A stretch of DNA of 10,984 nucleotides from Thermodesulfovibrionia bacterium (GTDB lineage: Bacteria; Nitrospirota; Thermodesulfovibrionia; UBA6902), in assembly GCA_947258735.1 (NCBI GenBank), contig CAMYJJ010000081.1, forward strand, positions 1 to 10,984, given 5' to 3'. This document shows positions 1 through 6,570 of the stretch, piece after piece. The notes beneath the pieces were generated by a model. It saw only the letters and a list, made by a program, of their open reading frames with translations. It did no database searches and had not been told where the DNA came from. The translations under genes and the position numbers were made by a program. Positions within the stretch are counted from its first letter, which is position 1, and each line of letters opens with the position of its first letter.

Positions 1-837
1 ATATCAACTGCCCGGAGCCAGTCTGAACAGACAGAGTCGGCTGCTACAGCAATGGAACAAATGAACGTTACATTTTCAGATGTTGCTACGAATTCCGGCC
101 ATGCGGCTGAAACAGCAAAACAGGCAACCAGTCTGGCAACAAAAGGCGGGGAGGTTGTATCTGCGACGATTGAAGGGATGAACCAGATAGCCCGATCGGT
201 TAATGATTCTGCTGAAACAATCGAAATCCTTGGCAAGGAGTCTGAGCAAATCGGAGAAATTATACAGGTTATTAATGATATTGCCGGTCAGACAAACCTG
301 CTTGCTCTGAATGCAGCGATAGAGGCTGCACGTGCAGGTGAGCAGGGAAGGGGATTTGCCGTTGTTGCAGATGAGGTCAGGAAACTGGCTGAAAGAACAA
401 CCCATGCTACCAGCGAGATCGGACAGATGATTAAGTCTAATCAGGAAAATACACAGAAGGTGGTAGTATCGATGCAGACAGGAACTGCTGAGGTGAACAA
501 AGGCGTAGAGCTGGCAGGGCAGGCAGGTGAAGCCCTGCAGCAGATAGTCAGCTCTGTTCAGCAGGTCACTGACCTGATACAGCAGATTGCCACTGCTACT
601 GAAGAACAGACGAGTGCTGCACAGGACGTGTCAGAGAATATTGAATCAGTTGCAGGTATGACCAGAGAGACGAACGATCGAGTTCAGGAATCAAGTGACG
701 CGACACAGGGTCTGAGCGCCCTGGCCGGGCAGTTACAACAGATGGTGAGCGTTTTCAGAATAGATCAACATTCTGACAGCGGGGGAGCACACCTTGCAGC
801 GGATGACAGTACAAAGGTGAATGCAACACCCGCCTGA
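1..837 (+). CDS. Methyl-accepting chemotaxis protein, C-terminal signalling domain (5' end outside window)
   Basis: The frame is open from base 1, giving 278 codons before TGA at 835-837; the ATG at 52 is internal. The protein is the cytoplasmic rod of a chemoreceptor that controls CheA autophosphorylation through CheW. The conserved hairpin tip lies at about residues 85-132 of the visible part and includes [20 protein letters not shown], then [18 protein letters not shown]. Alanine/glutamate/glutamine-rich heptads on both sides (for example [17 protein letters not shown]) are the coiled-coil arms with the methylation sites. The chain ends soon after the usual MVSVFRI stretch and carries no NWETF-like CheR/CheB tether. 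Sensor, membrane and HAMP parts lie upstream of the window, so the ligand cannot be told. No chemotaxis partner gene is visible. The identity is certain at family level. Confidence 0.97.
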   Translation: MSTARSQSEQTESAATAMEQMNVTFSDVATNSGHAAETAKQATSLATKGGEVVSATIEGMNQIARSVNDSAETIEILGKESEQIGEIIQVINDIAGQTNLLALNAAIEAARAGEQGRGFAVVADEVRKLAERTTHATSEIGQMIKSNQENTQKVVVSMQTGTAEVNKGVELAGQAGEALQQIVSSVQQVTDLIQQIATATEEQTSAAQDVSENIESVAGMTRETNDRVQESSDATQGLSALAGQLQQMVSVFRIDQHSDSGGAHLAADDSTKVNATPA

Positions 838-1293
838 TGTTTATATCTCCTGCCTCATCCCTATTAAAACGGTAAATCCCTGGTTGCTCAACTGTGTTAG
901 TCATAATTTGTATTTACAGTATATGTAAACACAATTATTGATTTATTTATAATGGGGTTCCGCCCCCAAACGACGGGTTCATTCTTTTGCACGCACAAAA
1001 GAACAGAACCAAGAAAATGCGCCCCGTACCGATTTTTTAATGGTTCTTCAGTCGACCTCTGGGGAATTTGTTCAAACTCGCTTCGCTCAAACACGAACAA
1101 ATTCTTTTCCCTCAGATCTCCCTCATCACCTAAAATCGCTAATGGGGGAATACTGCTCTCTCCTTGGAAAGGAGAGTCGCAGAAGTCTTTTATTCTTCTT
1201 TTTTTATCTTTGTCTTATATCCCCCTTTTGATTGTCACATTGGACTCGTACCGAGCTTCCGGAATATGCAGGACTGGACACCTAAAAATGTAG

Positions 1294-1320
1294 GGGCACG
1301 GTGCCCGTGCCCTTTTTTTT
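1294..1320 (+). terminator. Intrinsic terminator-like hairpin with T8 tail
   Basis: GGGCACGG (1294-1301) pairs with CCGTGCCC (1305-1312) around a 3-nt loop, followed by eight T (1313-1320). This is a canonical rho-independent terminator on the + strand. It is about 460 bp past the chemoreceptor stop and inside the inverted-repeat element, so it may belong to the element rather than serve the receptor gene. Confidence 0.6.
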
Positions 1321-1430
1321 AATTTAGCGGCCAGACCGGAATAGCACGGAAATTAAGCAATCATGCGGGGTGTCCTTCTTTGGTTCTTTCTTAGACAAGT
1401 AAGAAACGAACCCGTCGTTTGGGGGCGGAA

Positions 1431-1450
1431 CATGCCTGCCGGCAGGCAGG
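1431..1450. repeat. 20-nt palindromic insert inside the right terminal repeat
   Basis: The block contains the perfect 14-bp palindrome GCCTGCCGGCAGGC (1434-1447) followed by AGG. Its boundaries are set by comparison with the intact left arm, where GGAA and CCCCATT (read on the complement) are contiguous. It therefore looks like a later insertion of a very short palindromic unit into the terminal repeat. Confidence 0.6.
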
Positions 1451-1502
1451 CCCCATTTTTAAAGATTAATAACTTATTATTTTTTTAAATGAATAAGTCA
1501 GG

Positions 1503-1533
1503 AAAAGCGTTTACAATTCCTGTAAACGCTTTT
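1503..1533. terminator. Bidirectional intrinsic terminator, 13-bp stem
   Basis: AAAAGCGTTTACA (1503-1515) and TGTAAACGCTTTT (1521-1533) are perfect complements around a 5-nt loop (ATTCC). The A-run on the left and T-run on the right give a U-tail in either direction. It can end the leftward cooC transcript, whose stop is about 155 bp away, and any rightward read-through from the chemoreceptor side. Confidence 0.7.
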
Positions 1534-1547
1534 AGTGTCTAACCCAG

Positions 1548-1670
1548 CTAACAATAGTTCAACAATGGTTCAACAATAGCTCAAGGATTGATCAATAACG
1601 GTTAAGCTATTGTTTAATGGTGCTCAATTTAAACGACTGTTAAGCAATGTTAAACAATTTTGAACAAAGT
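1548..1670. repeat. 11-bp-phased direct repeat array
   Basis: Three tight 11-mers stand in tandem: CTAACAATAGT (1548-1558), TCAACAATGGT (1559-1569) and TCAACAATAGC (1570-1580). TCAA continues in step at 1581 and 1592. Looser TTAA/TGAA blocks then recur at roughly 10-12-bp steps to about 1670. AACAATAGCT (1572-1581) is also matched by its exact complement AGCTATTGTT at 1605-1614. The step is one helical turn, so the motifs lie on one DNA face. The array lies just beyond the 3' end of cooC. Its function is unknown. Confidence 0.5.
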
Positions 1671-1688
1671 TTTTGCGATAGAAAAAAC

Positions 1689-2456
1689 TCAAGGTATATT
1701 GCAGGTGTCAAGAATGTTAAAAAAAGTCTTCACTGCGATTGAGTCCGGGGGTAGATCAAAGACCGGTTTTCCTTCAAGATCAAGGTGGAATATGTTTTCA
1801 TCATCAGGAATATTATAGGTTTTATCATCAGGCAGGTCAGGAATGCTTTTTTTGAGTTTGTCGAAATTATCATCCGATACCCTGTTAATAATAAATCTGC
1901 GCTCTTTTACATCAAGACCGAGTTCATCTACCAGACTGTTTATCCTGTTTGCCGTCTTAACACCTTTCTGGGTAGGATCACTGATTACCAGCAACAGGTC
2001 GACACTATGAGTTGTCCGTCTGCTCAGGTGTTCCATGCCTGCTTCGTTATCTATCACCACATAAGGATATTTCTCAGAAAGTATATCGGTGTATTTTCGA
2101 ATGATATTATTGGCAGCGCAGTAACATCCCGGTCCTTCAGGCCTGCCCATGACCATAAGGTCAAACCCGCTGGCCTCTATTATTGACTGCTGCACCTGGT
2201 AATCAAAGAGCTGCTCCATGCTCATGCCCCCGGGACGTTCACCACCACTCCGGACGGCAGCCAGTGATTCTTCGCGCAGTTTACCTATGGTAGCATGAAT
2301 CTCTACCCCGAGCGCTTCATGTAAACATGAATTACTGTCTGCATCAACAGCAAGAACGGCCTTCTTCTTTTTTTCAATCAGGTAACGGACAGTGAGAGCA
2401 GAGATTGTTGTTTTTCCTGTCCCGCCCTTTCCGGCAAAACCTATTACATAAGCCAT
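1689..2456 (-). CDS. cooC: CooC-type ATPase for nickel insertion into CO dehydrogenase
   Basis: A 255-residue SIMIBI/MinD-class P-loop ATPase of the CooC/AcsF group, which in characterised members drives maturation of the Ni-Fe-S cluster of anaerobic carbon monoxide dehydrogenase in the cytoplasm. The deviant Walker A is AGKGGTGKTT (residues 8-17, signature Lys10, P-loop Lys15). DADSN (38-42) forms the A' motif. GCYCAAN (110-116) supplies the CxC pair, Cys111 and Cys113, which binds metal at the dimer interface in CooC. VVIDNEAGMEHLSRR (133-147) is the typical switch/Walker B stretch. ATG at 2454-2456 is preceded by AGGAGG (complement of 2468-2473) about 11 nt upstream. Length and motifs are complete. 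No cooS/acs gene is in the window, so its client is not visible here. A general MinD-like role is unlikely because of the CxC motif. Confidence 0.88.
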   Translation of the reverse strand: MAYVIGFAGKGGTGKTTISALTVRYLIEKKKKAVLAVDADSNSCLHEALGVEIHATIGKLREESLAAVRSGGERPGGMSMEQLFDYQVQQSIIEASGFDLMVMGRPEGPGCYCAANNIIRKYTDILSEKYPYVVIDNEAGMEHLSRRTTHSVDLLLVISDPTQKGVKTANRINSLVDELGLDVKERRFIINRVSDDNFDKLKKSIPDLPDDKTYNIPDDENIFHLDLEGKPVFDLPPDSIAVKTFFNILDTCNIP

Positions 2457-2530
2457 TGCAGATTAATCCTCCTGTTTATGGAAATGATACATTAATTAGT
2501 GTCTGTGTATAAACTGTCGATTCTTATTTT

Positions 2531-2612
2531 TGTCATGCCCGAGATCAGTAATCGGGCATCCAGAACTCAATGAAATGCCTGGATTCCCGCTCAACAGATT
2601 GCGGGAATGACG
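2531..2612. repeat. REP-like palindrome doublet
   Basis: Two short hairpins lie head to head. ATGCCCGA/TCGGGCAT (2535-2542 and 2552-2559) is within TGTCATGCCCG...CGGGCATCCAG. ATTCCCGC/GCGGGAAT (2583-2590 and 2601-2608) is within CCTGGATTCCCGC...GCGGGAATGACG. The doublet as a whole is an imperfect inverted repeat. The same unit recurs at 8261 and 9621, and more distantly at 8357. It fills most of the 305-bp gap between cooC and the PilZ genes; no other gene or clear promoter was found in that gap. Confidence 0.65.
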
Positions 2613-2725
2613 TTTAAAAGAGTTTATATATATACTAATTAGAAACTGAAAAGAAAATACATCCTGACAGTTATTAGTTTACTTTCCATATACTGTTTAA
2701 TCAAGATTATGGAAAATACCGGAAA

Positions 2726-2751
2726 GGGACACTTCCCATAGGAAGTGTCCC
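2726..2751 (-). terminator. Strong hairpin just downstream of the PilZ operon
   Basis: GGGACACTTCC (2726-2736) and GGAAGTGTCCC (2741-2751) form a perfect 11-bp stem with a 4-nt loop, about 10 bp beyond the stop of the second PilZ gene. Read leftward, the stem is followed only by TTTCCGG, so the U-tract is poor. It may be a terminator or an mRNA 3'-end stabiliser. Confidence 0.45.
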
Positions 2752-2761
2752 CATACAAAGG

Positions 2762-3127
2762 CTATGCAAGGGAGAAAGAGGTTTTGTTTTTATGGATCAG
2801 TTTATAGGTACTGACAAGATCAACATAGTCTGTGGGTGTGTCCAGCAATTTAACGCCAAGTCCGTCATAATGGTCTTTGGATTTTGTCATTCGTATGACT
2901 TCGACCGGCACCCTGATAATTTTATGTTTAAGGTGTACCAGGACCTCAAGCGTGGAATCAAACGGAAAACTCATTTTTCCAGTTTTTATGAACATGCCGT
3001 TTTCCGAAATATTAGTCACCGTTCCTGTATAGTCAGTATGAAAACAGGAAAACATTACCTTGAAATTTGATGGTACTCTATTAAATTTTCTGAGGTCTTT
3101 CGTCTTTTTTATAAGTTGTTTATTCAT
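2762..3127 (-). CDS. PilZ-domain protein (c-di-GMP receptor), second gene of the pair
   Basis: A 121-residue single-domain PilZ protein. The two c-di-GMP-binding motifs are present: RKFNR (residues 13-17, RxxxR) and NISENG (39-44, N-x-S-x-x-G). The rest is the six-strand barrel, with GLGVKLLD near residues 89-96 closing it. There is no output domain or signal peptide, so it should act as a cytoplasmic adaptor. Its start lies 17 bp after the stop of the upstream PilZ gene on the same strand. It has no clear ribosome binding site of its own (AACAGAATGCG precedes ATG), which suggests translational coupling. The partner protein or process controlled (motility, secretion, polysaccharide) cannot be read from the sequence. 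Confidence 0.88.
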   Translation of the reverse strand: MNKQLIKKTKDLRKFNRVPSNFKVMFSCFHTDYTGTVTNISENGMFIKTGKMSFPFDSTLEVLVHLKHKIIRVPVEVIRMTKSKDHYDGLGVKLLDTPTDYVDLVSTYKLIHKNKTSFSLA

Positions 3128-3144
3128 CGCATTCTGTTATGATG

Positions 3145-3522
3145 TTATAGTGCAGCCATGTCTGCTACTCTTCTGCTCCGAACTTTGTTAAGCCACATAT
3201 CATATGCATAATCCAGTACCTCGCTTTTTGCCTCGCTGTCCATGCTGACAATTTTAACTCCTGTCAGATACCGGTCATTCACCTGCTGCTTCCACATTAC
3301 GTCTGCCAGTAAAGGATAAGACGCGTCCCTGTCAGGAATTTCAATCTGTAACTCGATCCTGTCATGGGGCTGAAGACCGATACTGTCAGTCTCAAAGCAC
3401 AGACCGCTCCGGGAAAGGTTCTTTGTGGTCCCTGTAAGACTGGTTTCTCCATTCTCTGTATTGGCCATTGTTACTTTCATCGGCACATCAAATCTGAAAT
3501 AACTTCGCCTGTTAGGCAGCAT
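3145..3522 (-). CDS. PilZ-domain protein (c-di-GMP receptor), first gene of the pair
   Basis: A 125-residue PilZ protein. RSYFR (residues 6-10) gives the RxxxR motif and NLSRSG (35-40) the N-x-S-x-x-G motif, so ligand binding should be intact. LTGVKIVSMD (about 85-94) is the closing strand region. A short basic tail follows (NKVRSRRVADMAAL). It is clearly diverged from the neighbouring PilZ gene, which argues for distinct partners rather than recent duplication. ATG at 3520-3522 has an excellent AGGAGG (complement of 3528-3533) six bases upstream. A small hairpin, CCTGTT-loop-AACAGG (3544-3559), sits just before that site. A sigma-54-like promoter lies about 72 bp upstream. No fused domains or membrane segments are seen. 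Confidence 0.9.
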   Translation of the reverse strand: MLPNRRSYFRFDVPMKVTMANTENGETSLTGTTKNLSRSGLCFETDSIGLQPHDRIELQIEIPDRDASYPLLADVMWKQQVNDRYLTGVKIVSMDSEAKSEVLDYAYDMWLNKVRSRRVADMAAL

Positions 3523-3593
3523 GTTAACCTCCTGGATTTTTTACCTGTTCAGTAACAGGAATTTAATAGCTTCGTCTCTCTTGCAGGTGATTA

Positions 3594-3611
3594 AAGCAAT
3601 ATCAGTGCCTG
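3594..3611 (-). promoter_or_regulatory. Candidate sigma-54 promoter of the PilZ operon
   Basis: On the minus strand the sequence is CAGGCACTGATATTGCTT. It has GG and GC dinucleotides exactly ten bases apart and matches the -24/-12 consensus TGGCAC-N5-TTGC at all but the first T. It ends about 72 bp before the first PilZ start codon. No activator site was identified. Confidence 0.45.
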
Positions 3612-3807
3612 ACAGGAACTCTTTGATAATTAATGAAAATTTAGGAAGGTATCGTTATAAGCCGTTTGCTTATTGACGGAAAGGTCTGATTTATGACGGA
3701 CTTTAGGCATTACAACTAAGTTGAAACAGGTAATAAAAGCGAATAACGTATTAATGAAGAGGCTCATCGTGGAAGTGAGGGGGCTAACATCTTATTACGT
3801 GAGTGAT

Positions 3808-3976
3808 TTCCCCCTTTAGAAAAGGAGGTGGGGGGATTTGAAAAGCCCGGGGTAATAATGCTCGCTACAAAAGAATAAAAACTATTGAGATATCATTTAA
3901 CAATGGGAATGTAAAAGAAATATGGAGACAGTCATAATTGAAAAATCTCCCCTACCCCCTCTTTGCCAAAGAGGGG
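3808..3976. repeat. Two inverted copies of a C/G-rich dispersed repeat
   Basis: 3808-3840 (TTCCCCCTTTAGAAAAGGAG, then GTGGGGGGATTTG) and 3942-3976 (AAAATCTCCCCTACCCCCT, then CTTTGCCAAAGAGGGG) are diverged copies in opposite orientation. The second contains a perfect 9-bp hairpin, CCCCTCTTT-GCC-AAAGAGGGG (3956-3976). They occupy the middle of the 550-bp gap between trpB and the PilZ operon. In 3612-3807 and 3841-3941 I see nothing recognisable. Confidence 0.55.
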
Positions 3977-4005
3977 AACCCACTCAAATACACGAAGACC
4001 CATTT

Positions 4006-4041
4006 AAAAAGGGGTGATCAAATTAGTGTTCACCCCTTTTT
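4006..4041 (-). terminator. Intrinsic terminator of trpB
   Basis: AAAAAGGGGTGA (4006-4017) and TCACCCCTTTTT (4030-4041) form a perfect 12-bp stem with a 12-nt loop. Read leftward the stem ends in TTTTT, as expected for a U-tail, about 32 bp past the trpB stop. It can also work rightward. Confidence 0.75.
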
Positions 4042-4072
4042 CCTTAAGTTCCTGCATGAGGAATAAACATGA

Positions 4073-5425
4073 CTACAGCACAGGCAGTTTTGCCAATGCC
4101 TCCTTTATTTTTTCATCAGGATATTCATAATCGCTGAGCTTGCCTTCCATATAATCTGAATAGGCCTGAAGGTCCAGGTATCCATGTCCACTCAGGTTAA
4201 AGAGAATTGTTTTCTCCCTGCCTTCCTCTTTGCATATAAGGGCTTCGTCAATGGCCCCCCTGATTGCATGAGCAGTTTCCGGGGCAGGGATAATTGCCTC
4301 GGTACGCGCAAACTGCATTGCAGCTTCAAATACGGACATTTGATGATAAGCCTTTGCCTCTATAAGCCCGTCATTATAAAGCTGGCAGACAAGAGGTGCG
4401 TCTGCATGATATCTCAGCCCCCCTGCATGGATTCCGGGTGGAATAAAATCATGTCCAAGCGTGTACATCATAAGAAAAGGAGTAAGTCCTGCAACATCCC
4501 CAAAGTCATACCGGAACTCTCCCTTGGTAAGGGTAGGGCATGATGCCGGTTCCACAGCAATGACCCGCACATCCTTACCGTTTATCTTGTCACGGAGAAA
4601 GGGGAAACTTATTCCTGCCAGATTGCTCCCGCCGCCGCAGCAGCCTATGATAATGTCAGGATAATCCCCTGCAATTTCAAACTGCTTTTTTGCTTCAAGC
4701 CCGATAACGGTCTGATGATGACATACATGGTTAAGGACAGATCCAAGTGAATAATTGGTGTCCTCATGAGTTGCCGCGTCCTCAACAGCCTCTGATATGG
4801 CAAGACCAAGGCTGCCCGGATTATCAGGGTCTGCTTCAAGTGTTTTCGTACCGGTCTGCGTGACCCGGGACGGACTGGCATGTACTTCTGCTCCCCAGGT
4901 TTCCATGGTAATCCTTCTATATGGTTTCTGGTCATAGCTCACCCTTACCATATACACAGTGACATCCATTCCAAAAAGGTTGCCTGCCAGCGCCATGGAT
5001 GAACCCCATTGTCCGGCACCGGTTTCAGTTGCGATCCGCTTGATACCTGCCTGTTTATTGTAATAGGCCTGGGGAATGGATGTATTTGGTTTGTGGCTTC
5101 CTGCCGGGCTTACCCCTTCGTATTTATAATAGATTTTTGCAGGAGTACCAAGGGCTTTCTCCAGCCTGTGGGCCCTGTACAATGGGGACGGCCTCCAGAG
5201 AGAATAAATGTCAAGTACCTCCTCCGGGATATCGATCCATCGTTCCTGACTCACTTCCTGTCCTATGAGCGCCATTGGAAATATAGCGGAGAGGTCATCA
5301 GGGCCAACAGGCTGTTTTGTACCGGGATGTAACGGTGGTTTTGGTATGGTCGGCATGTCAGCAGCAATGTTATACCACTGCTTTGGCATCTCTCTTTCAG
5401 AAAGAATGATTTTTGTCTCTTTCAT
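4073..5425 (-). CDS. trpB: Tryptophan synthase beta chain, TrpB2 type
   Basis: A 450-residue PLP enzyme that joins indole and L-serine to give tryptophan. Length and the N-terminal extension (residues 1-80) mark the TrpB2 subfamily rather than the ~400-residue TrpB1. The PLP lysine is Lys112 in GSHKPNTS (109-116). [10 protein letters not shown] (134-143) carries the substrate-carboxylate loop. GCCGGGSN (261-268) is the phosphate cradle. VEPASCPTL (291-299) and LSGHG (411-415) complete the active site. No trpA or other tryptophan gene is adjacent. That is common for TrpB2, which is often thought to salvage free indole rather than work in a channel with TrpA. ATG at 5423-5425 has GGAGG about five bases upstream (TATGGAGGTACC). 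It is transcribed away from the peptidase gene and ends in a strong terminator. Confidence 0.93.
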   Translation of the reverse strand: MKETKIILSEREMPKQWYNIAADMPTIPKPPLHPGTKQPVGPDDLSAIFPMALIGQEVSQERWIDIPEEVLDIYSLWRPSPLYRAHRLEKALGTPAKIYYKYEGVSPAGSHKPNTSIPQAYYNKQAGIKRIATETGAGQWGSSMALAGNLFGMDVTVYMVRVSYDQKPYRRITMETWGAEVHASPSRVTQTGTKTLEADPDNPGSLGLAISEAVEDAATHEDTNYSLGSVLNHVCHHQTVIGLEAKKQFEIAGDYPDIIIGCCGGGSNLAGISFPFLRDKINGKDVRVIAVEPASCPTLTKGEFRYDFGDVAGLTPFLMMYTLGHDFIPPGIHAGGLRYHADAPLVCQLYNDGLIEAKAYHQMSVFEAAMQFARTEAIIPAPETAHAIRGAIDEALICKEEGREKTILFNLSGHGYLDLQAYSDYMEGKLSDYEYPDEKIKEALAKLPVL

Positions 5426-5616
5426 GGTACCTCCATAATAGATGAGATAGGTATTTATATACGTCCTTCAAGAAGAATGAAACATCAGATTAAGCCTGAG
5501 ATACATAATATCATATATTAAAAATTATTAAGCAGCGATTTAATCATGTGTTGTATCTGCTACGAGTTCGTCTAAAATTTGACATTTTTTTTAAAATGAG
5601 AAATAATTGCCTGTTT

Positions 5617-5630
5617 TTATCATATGATAA
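5617..5630. promoter_or_regulatory. 14-bp perfect palindrome, possible operator
   Basis: TTATCATATGATAA is a perfect palindrome in the divergent trpB/peptidase intergenic region. It lies about 25 bp upstream of the sigma-54-like promoter. Further TATCAT/ATGATA half-sites stand at 5651 and 5704. This is compatible with a dimeric regulator site, but no binding protein can be named. Confidence 0.35.
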
Positions 5631-5655
5631 TTGTTATATTTCAGGACGTTTATCA

Positions 5656-5673
5656 TTGGCATTTTATTTGCTT
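5656..5673 (+). promoter_or_regulatory. Sigma-54 promoter of the YcbK-like gene
   Basis: TTGGCATTTTATTTGCTT fits the -24/-12 consensus TTGGCAC-N5-TTGCTT nearly base for base, with GG and GC ten bases apart. It ends about 50 bp before the start codon at 5725, so the transcript would begin near 5683. A sigma-54 promoter requires an AAA+ activator; none is encoded in the window. Confidence 0.6.
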
Positions 5674-5724
5674 AATTAAGCTGATGAACAAAAATGCCGA
5701 TAATGATAATGAAAGAGAATTGAA

Positions 5725-6363
5725 ATGAATGAAACAGGGAAAAGACCGCATATGAAAGAATTAGACCGCAGGAGTATAATAAGAATGGGATTGATTGGCG
5801 CTGCTTCCATATTGATACATGGTAAGGCCCATGCCTTCAGTAGAATAACCCCGCGTACATATGAAGAAACTGGAATTGATGAGTCTCATATTGTTCCTGA
5901 TATTGTTAAACCGTATGAAAGAAAGATATGTTTGTATAACCTTCACACAAAAGAGCATCAGGAGACGGTTTACTGGAGAAACGGTGAATACATTAAGGAT
6001 GCGTTAAGAAAACTTGATTACATGTTCAGGGACCACTATAACGGCGCTGTCATGAAGATAGATAGACGGCTGCTTAACTTTTTATATGAAATTCAGCAGA
6101 ATCTTGGTACTGACGAACCATTTCACCTTATATCCGGGTATAGATCCAAAAGGACCAATGCACGTCTGCGAAGAATTAATAAAGGTGTTGCAAAAAGAAG
6201 TCTGCACATTTATGGCAAGGCAGCAGATATTCGTTTGCCCGCGGTAGGTATTAAAAAGCTGAGGCAGGCGGCGTATGAACTGCAGTCCGGCGGTGTCGGG
6301 TATTACCCCAGATCAAATTTTGTACATATAGACGCGGGCAGGGTCAGGTTCTGGAGAGGATAA
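5725..6363 (+). CDS. Tat-exported YcbK/DUF882-type M15 peptidase-like protein
   Basis: A 212-residue protein of the YcbK (DUF882, peptidase M15 fold) family, probably a zinc-dependent murein peptidase in the periplasm. Residues 14-38 form a Tat signal: DRRSIIR, then a hydrophobic stretch MGLIGAASILIHG and AHA as the likely cleavage site. The catalytic domain spans about 110-212. SGYRSKRTNARLRR (137-150) leads to HIYGKAADIRLP (161-172), with His161 and Asp168 as zinc ligands. GGVGYYPRSNFVHID (189-203) gives the third ligand, His201. All expected ligands are present. ATG 5725 is preceded only by a weak purine-rich site (GAAAGAGAATTGAA). ATG 5752 (MKELDRRS) is an alternative that keeps the signal peptide. 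Expression is probably sigma-54 dependent. Family membership is firm, but the enzymatic substrate is inferred from the family. Confidence 0.88.
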   Translation: MNETGKRPHMKELDRRSIIRMGLIGAASILIHGKAHAFSRITPRTYEETGIDESHIVPDIVKPYERKICLYNLHTKEHQETVYWRNGEYIKDALRKLDYMFRDHYNGAVMKIDRRLLNFLYEIQQNLGTDEPFHLISGYRSKRTNARLRRINKGVAKRSLHIYGKAADIRLPAVGIKKLRQAAYELQSGGVGYYPRSNFVHIDAGRVRFWRG

Positions 6364-6370
6364 TCTGTTG

Positions 6371-6560
6371 AATGACAAATGCCAAAGCCCCAATGTCAAA
6401 TCAAACCACAATGACGTAATGACAAAAAAAACTGCTGCAATACATCAAGATATACATTGTCATTGTATTATCAGGAAATACCCCACGTACCTGTTCCAGT
6501 AAATAGCGCTCTTATGAATTTTGAAATTCATTTGGCATTTGAGCTTTGACATTTGTCATT
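6371..6560. repeat. Inverted AATGACAAATG repeats between convergent genes
   Basis: AATGACAAATG (6371-6381) is matched by its exact complement CATTTGTCATT at 6550-6560. Related CATTTG-type words surround both ends. TGAATTT-TG-AAATTCA (6515-6530) is a small A/T-rich hairpin in between. The stretch separates the peptidase gene from the convergent PP-loop gene and might end both transcripts, but no G/C-rich terminator is seen. Confidence 0.4.
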
Positions 6561-6570
6561 TTATGTGTGT

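Larger units (their letters stand above)
951..1457. mobile_element. Non-coding element with 30-bp terminal inverted repeats (MITE-like)
   Basis: The left end 951-980 (AATGGGGTTCCGCC to GACGGGTTC) is matched by the exact reverse complement at 1408-1430 plus 1451-1457; the right arm is interrupted by 20 extra bases at 1431-1450. Without them the two 30-base ends are identical. Homology continues inward in diverged form: 981-1015 and the complement of 1381-1407 both carry TTCTT-loop-AAGAA followed by AGAACCAA or a close variant. Inside are a small hairpin (1158-1176, CTCTCCTT/AAGGAGAG), an inverted repeat GAATTTGTTC/GAACAAATTC around 1063-1105, and a terminator-like hairpin at 1294-1320. Open frames inside are low-complexity, start without plausible ribosome sites and resemble no protein I know, so I treat it as non-coding. 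No transposase is present. No convincing target-site duplication is visible, so mobility is inferred only from the terminal repeats. Confidence 0.6.

Noticed and set aside
952..1293. 113-codon open frame on the + strand
   Set aside because: It begins in the left terminal repeat and ends just before the terminator hairpin, with low-complexity serine/leucine sequence, no ribosome site and no familiar motif; it reads through the repeat structures and is most likely non-coding.
2531..2612. Possible CRISPR-like repeats
   Set aside because: Only two palindromic units in opposite orientation, no regular spacers and no cas genes; they fit a REP doublet better.
4184..4935. Several open frames antisense or out of frame within trpB
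   Set aside because: They lie opposite or shifted against a full-length, motif-complete TrpB2 and show no domain pattern of their own.
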